Notes under the pieces: model-generated
What the model was told of the DNA's origin: nothing
The model's input: the letters and a program-made list of their open reading frames with translations, nothing else
Databases searched by the model: none
Position numbers and translations under genes: made by a program
Origin: a virus
IMG/VR virus record: IMGVR_UViG_3300027788_001900
Coordinates: 1 to 57,195 of that record
Strand: one strand, 5' to 3'
DNA: 57,195 bases
Shown here: piece by piece, positions 7,961 through 17,203 of the stretch
Layout: every line of letters starts with the position of its first letter
Position numbering within the stretch: the first letter of the stretch is position 1

Positions 7961-8770
7961 TTATAAATTATATAGTGTGTTAATTTTAGTAGATAGTAAA
8001 GTAGCAACATTTGAAATTGCAGATACATCGGCTCTTAATAAAAAGTTACACATACTTAAAGTATAAATTTCTTTAATACATTCTTTACTTAAATTATATT
8101 TATGAAATTCTCTATTATTTCGCATCCTATCATATTCATCAGTCTGAGGATCATCATCACTAGCCCTAAAAGCTTCATGGTATATTATTGGTATACTTAT
8201 ATGTTTACTTACTTCCTCTATTGCTCTATGATCATCAGTTGCTATAAATAATTGTTCTATGTTTGGATTTTTATTTAAAATTTCCTGTATCCTAATTAAG
8301 TATTTAGATAGAGGAGATACTTTATGATGGTGTAACATATCGGTTAATCTTATTTGTACACCTAAAGTTATTTTATCTTTAAGGTTATTATTATAATAAG
8401 AATCTAATTCGTTCTGAAGATAATCTTTTAATTTAAAGTTGTTATTAAATCTATACTGCAAATCACTGTAATCAACTAAAGGAACCTTATTATAATTTAA
8501 GAATGCATTTTCAGATTTATTAGTTACGATGTTATCTGTGTCAGGCTTTGGCATTTGATCATAATAATATTCCCAACAATTATTAGTATTAAATTTATTA
8601 AAATCGTCTTCAGTACATACACAAGAATTAGTTTCCATATCCACATATAAGTTATCATCTTTTTTAGAAGCTAATAAAGAATTGAGAGTTATAAAGATGT
8701 TACCACCCATACCTACACCAGCAAATTTGTGTGCCGATGATACTTTTTGGAATTGTAAAATTTTATCCAT
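7961..8770 (-). CDS. fucosyltransferase-like protein (NodZ/FUT8 or O-fucosyltransferase fold)
   Basis: A 269-residue protein with GVQIRLTD (137-144) followed by LFIATDD (174-180). This pair resembles the HxRxTD and ATDD motifs of the GDP-fucose-binding domain of the GT23/GT65/GT68 superfamily. It shares this architecture with the gene at 11122-11985, so the island holds two such enzymes. It would transfer a deoxyhexose from a GDP-sugar; acceptor unknown. It lies directly before, and overlaps by one base, the GT10-type gene. Confidence 0.6.
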   Translation of the reverse strand: MDKILQFQKVSSAHKFAGVGMGGNIFITLNSLLASKKDDNLYVDMETNSCVCTEDDFNKFNTNNCWEYYYDQMPKPDTDNIVTNKSENAFLNYNKVPLVDYSDLQYRFNNNFKLKDYLQNELDSYYNNNLKDKITLGVQIRLTDMLHHHKVSPLSKYLIRIQEILNKNPNIEQLFIATDDHRAIEEVSKHISIPIIYHEAFRASDDDPQTDEYDRMRNNREFHKYNLSKECIKEIYTLSMCNFLLRADVSAISNVATLLSTKINTLYNL

Positions 8771-9654
8771 TATAGAGAAGGTTCTATGAATTGTTTAAAA
8801 ATATAATCTTCAGCACACAAAAGATCTTGTGCTCTATTATAATTATCTAAAATAGCAGCTTTCTTACTATTATATAAATCTACAGTTAAATCCTTAATAT
8901 CAAAATCATCATCCATTATTATAATCCCATCAGTATTAAAAAAATCTCCAATGTTATCTATACCATAATAAACAGGAATAGTACCAGTCATAAAGCAATC
9001 AGTTAGCTTTTCAGTAAACATATTTGAATATGTTGCATTTTCCATTGCAATAGAAAAGCAATAATCTTTTAAACCATCAGCTTTATCTTTTATAAAATTA
9101 AAACCGCTACCAAAATGATCAACTCCTAATTTAGAATATTTCTCAATCATTTCTTGCCTATACTCATGTTCTTCACACATTACCTTATTAGATGCAATCA
9201 TAGACACTAATTTACTTTTAGGATATATTTTACCTTCTGTTAAGAATGATTTACCAGAGCATAGTGTTAATTGAAAAATATCATCCATTTTAGCTAACTC
9301 AGTATCATGCGTGAATACTTTAATAAATTTTTCTTTTAATTCTGGTATATTGTTTTTACACCACTCATAAAGAGAAGTCTTTTCATCCTCGTAAGATGGT
9401 GTACCGTCTTCTAGTGTTACATATTTTCTTTTAGAAAAATATGAAACTGATTTAGCTTCACAAAGCCATGCATATTCTTTGGTTTTTCTATAAATACTAG
9501 CAGTACGACCAACCATATAATTATCAATATGTATAGTTATATTAGCGCTTGCATAACCTCTTATCCATTCAACATATTTAGTAGGTAGACCTGTTGATGA
9601 TATTGTATGTGAAAAGCCACCACCACCCATATTGATCTTGGTTTTTTTAATCAT
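8770..9654 (-). CDS. GT10-family (alpha-1,3-fucosyltransferase-like) glycosyltransferase
   Basis: A 294-residue protein. Residues 205-231 (ENATYSNMFTEKL, then GTIPVYYG) fit the GT10 signature ExxxxxxYxTEKLxxxxxxGxVPVYxG that binds GDP-fucose. The reaction would be addition of fucose, or a related GDP-6-deoxysugar, in alpha-1,3/4 linkage. It overlaps its acyltransferase neighbour by 8 nt. The N-terminal half has a glycine-rich segment but little else recognisable. Confidence 0.8.
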   Translation of the reverse strand: MIKKTKINMGGGGFSHTISSTGLPTKYVEWIRGYASANITIHIDNYMVGRTASIYRKTKEYAWLCEAKSVSYFSKRKYVTLEDGTPSYEDEKTSLYEWCKNNIPELKEKFIKVFTHDTELAKMDDIFQLTLCSGKSFLTEGKIYPKSKLVSMIASNKVMCEEHEYRQEMIEKYSKLGVDHFGSGFNFIKDKADGLKDYCFSIAMENATYSNMFTEKLTDCFMTGTIPVYYGIDNIGDFFNTDGIIIMDDDFDIKDLTVDLYNSKKAAILDNYNRAQDLLCAEDYIFKQFIEPSL

Positions 9655-10180
9655 TACCCATCTCTAATTTTTTTGCATTTTCTTTAATTTTATTTCCGTC
9701 AATTACTTTTATTAATTTAGCAGGATTTCCTTTATATACACCCCAAGGAATAGTATCACCTATTAATAAACTACCAGCAGATAGTAAAACACCTTCTCTT
9801 AAAATAGATCCTGGTAAAACCATTGCATTGCTTCCAACATTAGAAAATCTTTCCATTATTACCGGTTCAATAATTTGCCTTCCTTTAAATTCTTTAGGTA
9901 TCATAGCTCCAAATAAACCACTATCATCAAATCTATCAGAACCGCAAACAATTCTTGCACCAGCCATTATGTTATTAAAACCATTACATTTAAATACACC
10001 AGTCTTTCCTCCAATTATTGTAACGTATGGTGCAATATGTACATAATCACCTATTGTTGCATTTACTGTACAATAAACACCTTTATCAATAGCAACATGG
10101 TTACCTATCTTTGGGTCTATTTTAAACTCTGCATCCTTATGCATAAAAATATCTTTATCCTCAAAATTTATATTATTCAT
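9647..10180 (-). CDS. hexapeptide-repeat acyltransferase (paralogue 1)
   Basis: A 177-residue left-handed beta-helix protein with repeated hexapeptide turns (GNHVAIDKGV, IGDYVHIAPYV, VGSNAMVLPGSI) and the C-terminal WGVYKGNPAK motif of sugar O- and N-acetyltransferases. It is paralogous to the next upstream gene (shared GNHVAIDKGV, GDYVHIAPYV). Next to the aminotransferase it may acetylate an amino sugar, as PerB does with GDP-perosamine. It overlaps both neighbours by 8 nt. Confidence 0.85.
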   Translation of the reverse strand: MNNINFEDKDIFMHKDAEFKIDPKIGNHVAIDKGVYCTVNATIGDYVHIAPYVTIIGGKTGVFKCNGFNNIMAGARIVCGSDRFDDSGLFGAMIPKEFKGRQIIEPVIMERFSNVGSNAMVLPGSILREGVLLSAGSLLIGDTIPWGVYKGNPAKLIKVIDGNKIKENAKKLEMGND

Positions 10181-10691
10181 ATCCTAATTCTTTAGCATGT
10201 TTTAAAATTATTTCTTTATCTCGTTTCTTAACTGGTCTTGCAGGACTACCAATATAAATAGTCCATGGCTCCAAGTCTTTAGTTGCTAATGAATGCGCGC
10301 CTAATATAGCACCTTCACCAAAGGTTACACCAGGCATAATACAGCAATTAACCCCACAACCAGAATATTTTTCAAATGTAATATCTGCAAACATAATTTC
10401 TCGATATTTAGCAGGAATGGTTGGTCCTACTAATCCCTTTCCTGTATAATCTTCACTACCTGCAACTATCATAGTCCCAGCCGCACAAAAAGAAAAATCT
10501 TTAAATGTAACAGTTGTATCCTTTCCTCCTACACTTACTACATAAGGAGCAATATGAACATAATCACCTATATCTACTTTAGTAGAAAACTGAACGCCTT
10601 TATCAATAGCAACATGATTACCTATTTTACTACCTTCTTTTTGTTTTATCCATGCATCTTCATGGATGTATACATCCTTTCCTATTTTCAT
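10173..10691 (-). CDS. hexapeptide-repeat acyltransferase (paralogue 2)
   Basis: A 172-residue left-handed beta-helix protein of the same design as its downstream neighbour: IGNHVAIDKGV near the N-terminus, GDYVHIAPYV, a central VNCCIMPGVTFGEGAILGAHS turn series, and WTIYIGSPARPV at the end. Tandem paralogues suggest two acylated positions or two sugar substrates. It overlaps the cupin gene by 4 nt, consistent with coupled translation. Confidence 0.85.
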   Translation of the reverse strand: MKIGKDVYIHEDAWIKQKEGSKIGNHVAIDKGVQFSTKVDIGDYVHIAPYVVSVGGKDTTVTFKDFSFCAAGTMIVAGSEDYTGKGLVGPTIPAKYREIMFADITFEKYSGCGVNCCIMPGVTFGEGAILGAHSLATKDLEPWTIYIGSPARPVKKRDKEIILKHAKELGYE

Positions 10692-11098
10692 AAAAATGTT
10701 TTGTCTAATTTTTGACCTTCATAAGGACCTGTTTTATATTCATAGACCAGAGTATCATCTTCCATTATTTCATAATTATGACCACCTTCTAATGTAAAAG
10801 ATGCATCACCTGGTTTTAATATTGGTGTTGCAATAATTTTATCATCTATATCATAAAAGATACACTTAACACTACCTCTTATGACTATCCATGATTCTTG
10901 TGCAATAACATCTCTAGTTCGGTTTTTCCAAATATGCTTATGAGGTTTAAATGTTTTACCTTTTTCCATTTTTAAAGTAGAACATTGAATAAATTGTTCC
11001 TCAGGTATTAAATCAACTCTAGGTTCTGTTATTTCATCTACTCTTTGTATTATATGTAATAGCTTAGTAGGATCAACTTTTGAATATATTTTTTCCAT
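10688..11098 (-). CDS. cupin-fold protein (WbuC-like)
   Basis: A 136-residue single-domain cupin. Candidate metal ligands are H53 and H55 (PHKH), E68 (QESW) and H107 (GGHNY), followed by a YEYKTGPYEG segment. Cupins of this kind accompany acyltransferases in O-antigen loci and in marine phage glycan clusters; a sugar isomerase or sugar-binding role is likely but the substrate is not evident. It starts the run of three overlapping genes leading into the acyltransferases. Confidence 0.75.
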   Translation of the reverse strand: MEKIYSKVDPTKLLHIIQRVDEITEPRVDLIPEEQFIQCSTLKMEKGKTFKPHKHIWKNRTRDVIAQESWIVIRGSVKCIFYDIDDKIIATPILKPGDASFTLEGGHNYEIMEDDTLVYEYKTGPYEGQKLDKTFL

Positions 11099-11121
11099 AA
11101 TTTATTATTATATGTTTGTTT

Positions 11122-11985
11122 TTATTGTTTGTTTAATGTGGATATGTTATAACTTTTTATAATTGTATCAGAAAAAACTAAAGATGCATTAGCTACATTG
11201 CTAGTTCTATGTAAAAGATATTTACATTTACTTAACATCATCATATCTAAAAATCCATGTTCCCAAAATTCTTTACTTTCATGATTTATTAATTGCAGCT
11301 CATATGAATTTTCAGATTCTTTTTCACATCTATTTAAATAATCAATAAATTTAATTCTATTACTATATTTATTTACTAGTTTTTTTATTGATTCATTATT
11401 GTCAGATGCTACAAATATTGTCTTAATCTCTTTATGTTCTTTTAATATTAAATCAATCATTTTTTCAAAATCATTAAAATTAAGAATACCATACTCTGGG
11501 TGAATCCCATTCATGTCTGTTAATCTAATATGAACACCTAATGCATTATTGAAATCTATTTTTTCTTCTTCATTTTTAATAAGCATTTTCATTCTCTTAT
11601 TAAATTTTAATTTTCTAGCCAATTTTCTTAAAAATAAAATATCAGATTGATCTGCTTTCACGTCTACATTGCGTTTGGAATTTTTAATGGAGCATGGTCC
11701 TGTAAAACCTTTTATGCGTTCATAATCTTCAGTTATCTTAGGTTGATCAAAAATAAAATCAATCATATTTAAATCTTCAGGATTATAGGAGGATTCCATT
11801 TTATCAATCTTTACATATTCTTTTATTTTATTATCATAAGTCCATGCTAAGTTTTGTTGAAAAGATATATTTTTAATATTTTCTCCATCAGTTTTAAGTG
11901 CACTATTCAGCCATTTCATACTGTAAATCATTCCCATAACTAAAGAAAATATACCACCGGCTGCTATATAGATATGTTTTTTCAT
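11122..11985 (-). CDS. fucosyltransferase-like protein (second HxRxTD member)
   Basis: A 287-residue protein with VHIRLTDM (151-158) and IFVASDN (around 194-200), matching the GDP-fucose-binding motifs of the NodZ/O-fucosyltransferase superfamily and the layout of the gene at 7961-8770. The first 28 residues are hydrophobic and glycine-containing, which may be the first strand-loop-helix of the fold rather than a membrane anchor. The stop of the upstream GT25 gene region overlaps its start by 4 nt. Confidence 0.6.
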   Translation of the reverse strand: MKKHIYIAAGGIFSLVMGMIYSMKWLNSALKTDGENIKNISFQQNLAWTYDNKIKEYVKIDKMESSYNPEDLNMIDFIFDQPKITEDYERIKGFTGPCSIKNSKRNVDVKADQSDILFLRKLARKLKFNKRMKMLIKNEEEKIDFNNALGVHIRLTDMNGIHPEYGILNFNDFEKMIDLILKEHKEIKTIFVASDNNESIKKLVNKYSNRIKFIDYLNRCEKESENSYELQLINHESKEFWEHGFLDMMMLSKCKYLLHRTSNVANASLVFSDTIIKSYNISTLNKQ

Positions 11986-12650
11986 TTTAAATGTTTTGTA
12001 TTATCTTCAAATTTTGTTATCATCCAACTATAGTCAATAACTTGATTATGTATATCACTAAAGCTATTTTCTTGTATAGCAGTTATAGGGTATGTGCAAT
12101 ATGCATTTCCATTTTCTTGGCCATTTTCTGCTAACCATACATCTATTATTTCAATTGCCTTTTTATCAAATGCTTTTATAAGCTTATCATAGAATCTTTC
12201 ATGATATGCAATAGCATGAGTTGCAAAACCTTCTTTTAATTTTAAAAGATTAGAATTGACTTTATCTAAAGGGATATGAGTATTGCTACCTAAATAAAAC
12301 AAATCCCATTCATGTTCTTTTAATTGTTCTACTGAATCATTAAAGTATTTATGATTAACAAACTTAACATCATCCTCAAGCACTAACACAGATTTCCATC
12401 CATTTGCTTTAGCCATTTTTATTATACTTATATGAGAAGCAATACAACCATATTCACCAATCTTTATTTTTTTACCATCACTTATATACCAGTCATACTC
12501 AGCCTGTGGTCTTTTTATTGCAGGAAATCTTTCAACTAAGTCTAATATATTAAGTTCTTTAAAAATATCATTACATTGCTGTAACCTATCAGTACGCTTT
12601 TCTAAATTTATTAGAAATACTTTATCAAAATATTCAAATCCTTTTCTCAT
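11982..12650 (-). CDS. GT25-family glycosyltransferase
   Basis: A 222-residue protein. The N-terminal FLINLEKRTDRL, CIASHISIIKMA (69-80) and VLVLEDD (88-94) match the GT25 family, which includes the lipooligosaccharide galactosyltransferases of Gram-negative bacteria. The LEDD acidic motif is the likely metal or nucleotide-sugar site. The gene at 14309-14998 is a second member. It overlaps the downstream gene by 4 nt. Sugar and acceptor unknown. Confidence 0.85.
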   Translation of the reverse strand: MRKGFEYFDKVFLINLEKRTDRLQQCNDIFKELNILDLVERFPAIKRPQAEYDWYISDGKKIKIGEYGCIASHISIIKMAKANGWKSVLVLEDDVKFVNHKYFNDSVEQLKEHEWDLFYLGSNTHIPLDKVNSNLLKLKEGFATHAIAYHERFYDKLIKAFDKKAIEIIDVWLAENGQENGNAYCTYPITAIQENSFSDIHNQVIDYSWMITKFEDNTKHLK

Positions 12651-12652
12651 GT

Positions 12653-13534
12653 TTATAGTTTTTTAAATTCTGCTCCTATGTGATTAATAAAATTTAGCTT
12701 ATTGCTAGATTGCATATTTCTAAACTCGCTCCAAATTTCTTCCATTTTAGGTTTTTCTGGATTAGATCCTCCCATATAAGGATGATGCATATGATAAGCT
12801 TCTATCACTGGATTATTACAGCCTTCAATACCTACTACTAATTGTAACTTATGAAAAAAGAATGCATCTTCTGGAGAATAGCTATGAAAGAACTCAGCAT
12901 CATAACCACCAACTGTCTTAAAGCTATTAGCATTTATAAAAATAGAACCACCAGGAGCCCCTGGGTTAGAGTGAGGAGGATTAATACCAGGTGTAAGTGA
13001 ATCTATTAATACTACACCATTAATTATTTGACTACTCATTATTTGATCCATTACTAATATTCTTCGATGTGCAAAGGTTTGCAGTGCGCATTCAGGATGA
13101 ACTCTATTAAGATTTTTAAAAATATCAATAAAATAAGTTGGTGTCATTAATAAATCTATATCATGAAAAAGATAATACTTAGATGAATTACTATAGAGTG
13201 AACCAATATTCATTGCTAAGCATTTATTAAAAGGCTCTGTTGTAGATTTCTTTATCCAAATATAATTAGTATTACTCTCTTCACATAACAATTTATGCTT
13301 AGGTATATCACTATGCTCAACGAATGTAATAGAATAACTTTTTTCTGAATGTTTTATAATTGCATCCTTTAGGTGTTTAACTAATGGTGCATGAAAAGAT
13401 TCCCTATTCATAACAGGTATAATAATAGAAACATCCACAGGATTAATATCCTTTAAATAAAATTCACAATTTTTCTTTACTTGTAAATAATCTATTCTTT
13501 TTTGTGTATAAAGATTAATTAAATTGTTATCCAT
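12653..13534 (-). CDS. GT-A glycosyltransferase (GT2 / galactosyltransferase-type C-terminus)
   Basis: A 293-residue GT-A protein. DVSIIIPVMNR (34-44) is the usual first strand, HDIDLL (124-129) supplies the DxD metal site, and GGSIFINANSFKTVGGYD followed by SPEDAFF matches the C-terminal domain of beta-1,4-galactosyltransferase and GalNAc-transferase types. It overlaps the GT11-type gene by 16 nt, so translation is probably coupled. Donor unknown. Confidence 0.8.
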   Translation of the reverse strand: MDNNLINLYTQKRIDYLQVKKNCEFYLKDINPVDVSIIIPVMNRESFHAPLVKHLKDAIIKHSEKSYSITFVEHSDIPKHKLLCEESNTNYIWIKKSTTEPFNKCLAMNIGSLYSNSSKYYLFHDIDLLMTPTYFIDIFKNLNRVHPECALQTFAHRRILVMDQIMSSQIINGVVLIDSLTPGINPPHSNPGAPGGSIFINANSFKTVGGYDAEFFHSYSPEDAFFFHKLQLVVGIEGCNNPVIEAYHMHHPYMGGSNPEKPKMEEIWSEFRNMQSSNKLNFINHIGAEFKKL

Positions 13535-14301
13535 GAATCAGGTATAATGTTATTAATTGGTTTATTATTACTAAACCATTGATTAGGTCCAACTATTTTT
13601 CTATTTGGTTTATTATTTAAATAAGCTCCCCACCATGAAAATGTTGAGCTTGAAATTATATTATGTGTACATTGAGATTGTAAGTAAAGTTCTACATAGT
13701 CCTTTTCATTTTCTATAAAAATAAATTTATCTCCAATAAAGTTTTTCTTACACCATTCTATATCATCACTAAACACTAGATATTTATTTACATCACCAAC
13801 AGCAGACATGCCTTCATTAAAATAATCCATTTTTCTAGCTACATGCAAATCATATTTTAAAAAATCACCTCGCCTTACGTGAATTGAGCATGTGGTATTA
13901 TTAAATAAATTATCATACCTTTTGAGTTTATCTTTTACAAAATCAGATGGCTGAAACAAATTTAAAATAAAATCTCTATTAGGAAAGTATTTTTCTGACT
14001 GAAAAAAACCATCATATAAAACATTATCCTTAACTGCAAAAGTTTCAAAATGAAAAGGTACATTTATTTTTGAGGATGGTGGTTTGTTAATTCTAGGCCA
14101 CTTAAAATTTCTAAACATTTGTAAGTATTCATCTGCATGTTTAAGTGAAGGGTTGTGTACTACGTCAACATTACATTTGTTTATTTGGTGATCAACATTC
14201 CAATAACCAGTTTTAAAACCACTCATCATGCCTTCATATTCTATAAAAGCAATTTGAAACATTAAGTTTCCAATTCCTCCTTGTAATCTACATGTAATCA
14301 T
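13519..14301 (-). CDS. GT11-family (alpha-1,2-fucosyltransferase-like) glycosyltransferase
   Basis: A 260-residue protein with the GT11 opening GGIGNLMFQ (8-16), the donor-binding HVRRGDF (141-147) and SSTFSWWGAYL near residue 220. These are hallmark motifs of alpha-1,2-fucosyltransferases that use GDP-fucose. It is the third fucosyltransferase fold in the island. No gene for GDP-fucose synthase is in the window, so the donor must come from the host, from a gene outside, or be a different GDP-deoxyhexose. Confidence 0.88.
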   Translation of the reverse strand: MITCRLQGGIGNLMFQIAFIEYEGMMSGFKTGYWNVDHQINKCNVDVVHNPSLKHADEYLQMFRNFKWPRINKPPSSKINVPFHFETFAVKDNVLYDGFFQSEKYFPNRDFILNLFQPSDFVKDKLKRYDNLFNNTTCSIHVRRGDFLKYDLHVARKMDYFNEGMSAVGDVNKYLVFSDDIEWCKKNFIGDKFIFIENEKDYVELYLQSQCTHNIISSSTFSWWGAYLNNKPNRKIVGPNQWFSNNKPINNIIPDSWITI

Positions 14302-14308
14302 TATTCTT

Positions 14309-14998
14309 TTATTTTTTAATATTATCTTCTCTCATCATAGTGGAATAATCCCTATTGCCATTTTGTACATTACTAAAACTTCTTCTTTGCCATGCCATTG
14401 GTGGATGAAATGCATATGAATTAATTAGTGGTTGTACTCTTGATGCTAAATAAGTATCTACTGCTGTATAAAATTTAGGTTCATTTTCTAAAATTGTATT
14501 AATAACTAAATCATAACAAGTATCTTTTATAGCATAACATGTTGTGGTTATTAATCTTTTGCAGCCTAATACATTTGGTGCTATGTTATCAGGAATATAT
14601 TGACCACCTCTCGTTTCATGTATTCCTCCTAAATATAAAAGATCCCAATCATTAGGTACTTGTTTAATTTGCTGATTAAATATATTTTGTAAGTTATCAA
14701 CAAAATCACAATCATCTTCAATTATTAAAACATTTTTCCAATTATTAGCTTTTGCTAATTTCCATACATTAATATGACTCGCCATACATCCAGCAGCACC
14801 TGGCCATGATTCTGGTTTAATATGATTCATTTTATCTTTACCAGGAATATGAACCCAGCCCATAGGATTGTTTTCTATTGCATCATATCTTTCTACTGCT
14901 ATGCTTGCCCTTTGGCATTGGCGAGATACTTCTTTCCACCTATCAGCTCTATGCTTTAAGTTTATACATATAATTTTATCAAAATAACTATTAATCAT
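14309..14998 (-). CDS. GT25-family glycosyltransferase (second member)
   Basis: A 229-residue protein with IICINLKHRADRW at the N-terminus, CMASHINVWKLA (71-82) and VLIIEDD (90-96), the same motif set as the gene at 11982-12650. The pair look like diverged duplicates rather than recent copies. It lies 1 nt downstream of the stop of the next gene, inside the island operon. The sugar transferred is not evident. Confidence 0.85.
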   Translation of the reverse strand: MINSYFDKIICINLKHRADRWKEVSRQCQRASIAVERYDAIENNPMGWVHIPGKDKMNHIKPESWPGAAGCMASHINVWKLAKANNWKNVLIIEDDCDFVDNLQNIFNQQIKQVPNDWDLLYLGGIHETRGGQYIPDNIAPNVLGCKRLITTTCYAIKDTCYDLVINTILENEPKFYTAVDTYLASRVQPLINSYAFHPPMAWQRRSFSNVQNGNRDYSTMMREDNIKK

Positions 14999-14999
14999 A

Positions 15000-16532
15000 T
15001 TATTGGTTTAATGTATTAACATCGTTTTTAAATCTCCTACTTGCTTGGAAATGTTCTATTATAGGATCGGCTGCTGGGTATATATGTTTCATACTATCAA
15101 ATATAAAAGTATATTCTGGTGGAAGATTCTTTACTGCAAAAGTAGGATCCTCTCCTTTTATTGTAGTAATTACAGTATCTAAATTCCACTGCTCCATTCT
15201 AGTTGATGCATTCCCTTCATTTATATTAATGTCTCTCCATAATCTACATAATCGTTGTGTCTTATGATTATTCTCCATATAAATAGTACCACTTAAGCAT
15301 TCATTTTTTCTCCATTTAAAATCTTGCCATCTTACTGCAATATCACAATTATAATTATTAAATAGAATAGGCATTTTATGAAGTACTGCATCGCAGTCAA
15401 CATATAATAATCTATGGTTTGGATATTTAATAAGCATATCTAACATAAAGCTAGCTTTAAATCTAGTATTGGCTTGCCAATTACCTAAAGTATTTACACC
15501 TACTATATCTTTTTCTAATCCTAATCTATTTAAAGATTGAATTAAATTTTGAGCCTCTTGTTCATATGGGGTATTAACTGTATAGTAACCTACTACCATT
15601 AAATTTTGTGGTGCATCAGCTGGTATTTTACTATTAGGTGTTACATTTAGTGTTTTATTATTAGAATGATCTTGATTAATTATATCATAAAAAGATTCTG
15701 TTTTAATAAAAGGAGATTCGGCTAAATTACTTTGTGAAGATAAGTTTATAATTTCTTGAGATCCTTTATGAGATTCTAATGCAGAAAAAAGAGTTCTTTT
15801 ATAATTACCAACATTTTTTCTAAATTGTATTTTATCAAATTCTGTATATGATTGATGAAAATGCGTATGTGCACCTTCTGATAAATCAAATCCTAATAAG
15901 TATATTTTTTTATAACCTAAGAGTAATGCTAACTGAATACCACAGTGTCCGCTATTGGATCCACTAGCAAAACCAACTACATCATTACTAAAACCTTCTA
16001 TATTATTTGATTCTATAACACCATTACATTTATGGAGATCTTCATATACAAGGCCTCTCGTATCTGTAATCATACCATTTTTTAATTCCATGTAAGGGTG
16101 GGTCATATTAGCTACAAAATATACATGCTCTGTTTTTTGTCTAATTGATTCTATTGGTAAAGTTCCTTTTGCAAAGTATGAATAGTCTGTGGTTATAAAA
16201 TATTTTGGGTTTTGGATATATTCAACAGTTTTATTAATTGCAATAGTATCAAAGCCTGATAATAAATTAAAATCAAATCCACTCAACGAAGGACCACCAC
16301 CTACAACAAAACAAATATCATTAGTTATTGCTGGTAATTGATGAGCTTGTAAAAAAGAAATTGGAACTGGTAATGGAACTAATAAAGGATCCCTCCTAAT
16401 TCTTTGTGAATAATTTACGACTTTACTATGAGTCCCATCAGATCTAACAGTTACTCTAGGAAATTGTTTCTTTTGATCACCATAAGATTGTGGTTCATGA
16501 ACAATTCTTTTTATACTTCTTCTACTTATCAT
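15000..16532 (-). CDS. two-domain DUF115-like / glycosyltransferase fusion
   Basis: A 510-residue protein. Residues 1-15 are a basic tag (RRSIKRIVHEP). Residues about 70-290 form a Rossmann-like DUF115/MptE-like domain with GGGPSL (78-83), SGSNSGHCGIQLALLLGYKKI and LLGFD motifs, the fold also found in Maf-type flagellin glycosylation proteins. Residues about 308-510 look like a GT-A glycosyltransferase with a DCD metal motif (379-381). A paralogue of the first domain, with the same basic tag, is the plus-strand gene at 53142-53966. The coupled domains suggest a two-step or protein-glycosylation role. Confidence 0.7.
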   Translation of the reverse strand: MISRRSIKRIVHEPQSYGDQKKQFPRVTVRSDGTHSKVVNYSQRIRRDPLLVPLPVPISFLQAHQLPAITNDICFVVGGGPSLSGFDFNLLSGFDTIAINKTVEYIQNPKYFITTDYSYFAKGTLPIESIRQKTEHVYFVANMTHPYMELKNGMITDTRGLVYEDLHKCNGVIESNNIEGFSNDVVGFASGSNSGHCGIQLALLLGYKKIYLLGFDLSEGAHTHFHQSYTEFDKIQFRKNVGNYKRTLFSALESHKGSQEIINLSSQSNLAESPFIKTESFYDIINQDHSNNKTLNVTPNSKIPADAPQNLMVVGYYTVNTPYEQEAQNLIQSLNRLGLEKDIVGVNTLGNWQANTRFKASFMLDMLIKYPNHRLLYVDCDAVLHKMPILFNNYNCDIAVRWQDFKWRKNECLSGTIYMENNHKTQRLCRLWRDININEGNASTRMEQWNLDTVITTIKGEDPTFAVKNLPPEYTFIFDSMKHIYPAADPIIEHFQASRRFKNDVNTLNQ

Positions 16533-16533
16533 T

Positions 16534-17127
16534 TTAAAATGTTATTTTATTATTATACAAAGTAGAATATAAACTTGTTTTTTCAGGATTACGATATCTC
16601 TTAAAAAATAAACTTTCCTTAGGGCCATCGTGATCTGAAACATGTAAATGGCCTAATGGATTTCTACTTTTTGTTGAACTTTTAAAAAAGTCAAAACCTA
16701 TTAAATCTAATTGTAAAAAATCACATTGGGTATTAAAGAAATTAAAAGTACTAATTCCAGTAGAAGGCTTAGTAGAACCTAAATTAGATTTAAGAGTATG
16801 ATATATTGATGGATCTATATTATAGGAATTAAAATAAGATAATTTATCACTCCATATTATTGGGCTTAAAATGTAATCTACTCTATTATCTTTAACAATA
16901 TTACCTACCCTATCTGCTGACTTAATACCCATGGAAAGTATATTTGTTTTACTTCCTATAGAATCTTTATAATCTTGTGTTTGTAAATAACCGCTATTAA
17001 TTCTTACTACAATATCATAGGCATCTATTAATTCTCCATGATTACTTTGGAGTAAACCGGATGAATTACCTACTATAATAATTTTCTTTCCTTTGCAATA
17101 TTGTTGTATACTTTCTAAGGATACCAT
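16534..17127 (-). CDS. GT29-like (sialyltransferase-type) protein
   Basis: A 197-residue protein. IIIVGNSSGLLQSNHGELID followed by DIVVRINSG (residues 16-46) matches the long sialylmotif of GT29, and KPSTGISTFNFF with CDFLQLDLIGFDFF matches the short motif. Family members transfer sialic acid or related nonulosonates from CMP-sugars. This is compact compared with cellular enzymes (usually 300 or more residues). No CMP-sialic acid synthesis gene is in the window. It is the first gene of the glycan island, just after a terminator. Confidence 0.65.
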   Translation of the reverse strand: MVSLESIQQYCKGKKIIIVGNSSGLLQSNHGELIDAYDIVVRINSGYLQTQDYKDSIGSKTNILSMGIKSADRVGNIVKDNRVDYILSPIIWSDKLSYFNSYNIDPSIYHTLKSNLGSTKPSTGISTFNFFNTQCDFLQLDLIGFDFFKSSTKSRNPLGHLHVSDHDGPKESLFFKRYRNPEKTSLYSTLYNNKITF

Positions 17128-17157
17128 TTTAATACGATTTGTATTATATATTAAACT

Positions 17158-17182
17158 AAAAAAGACCCCATAAATGGGGCCT
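17158..17182 (-). terminator. rho-independent terminator
   Basis: On the minus strand a 9-bp stem (AGGCCCCAT / ATGGGGTCT, one G-T pair) with a 2-base apical gap is followed by a T-run. It lies between the gene ending at 17204 and the start of the glycan island, so the island should have its own promoter. Confidence 0.8.
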
Positions 17183-17203
17183 TTAATTACTTGTGTAAAT
17201 TAA

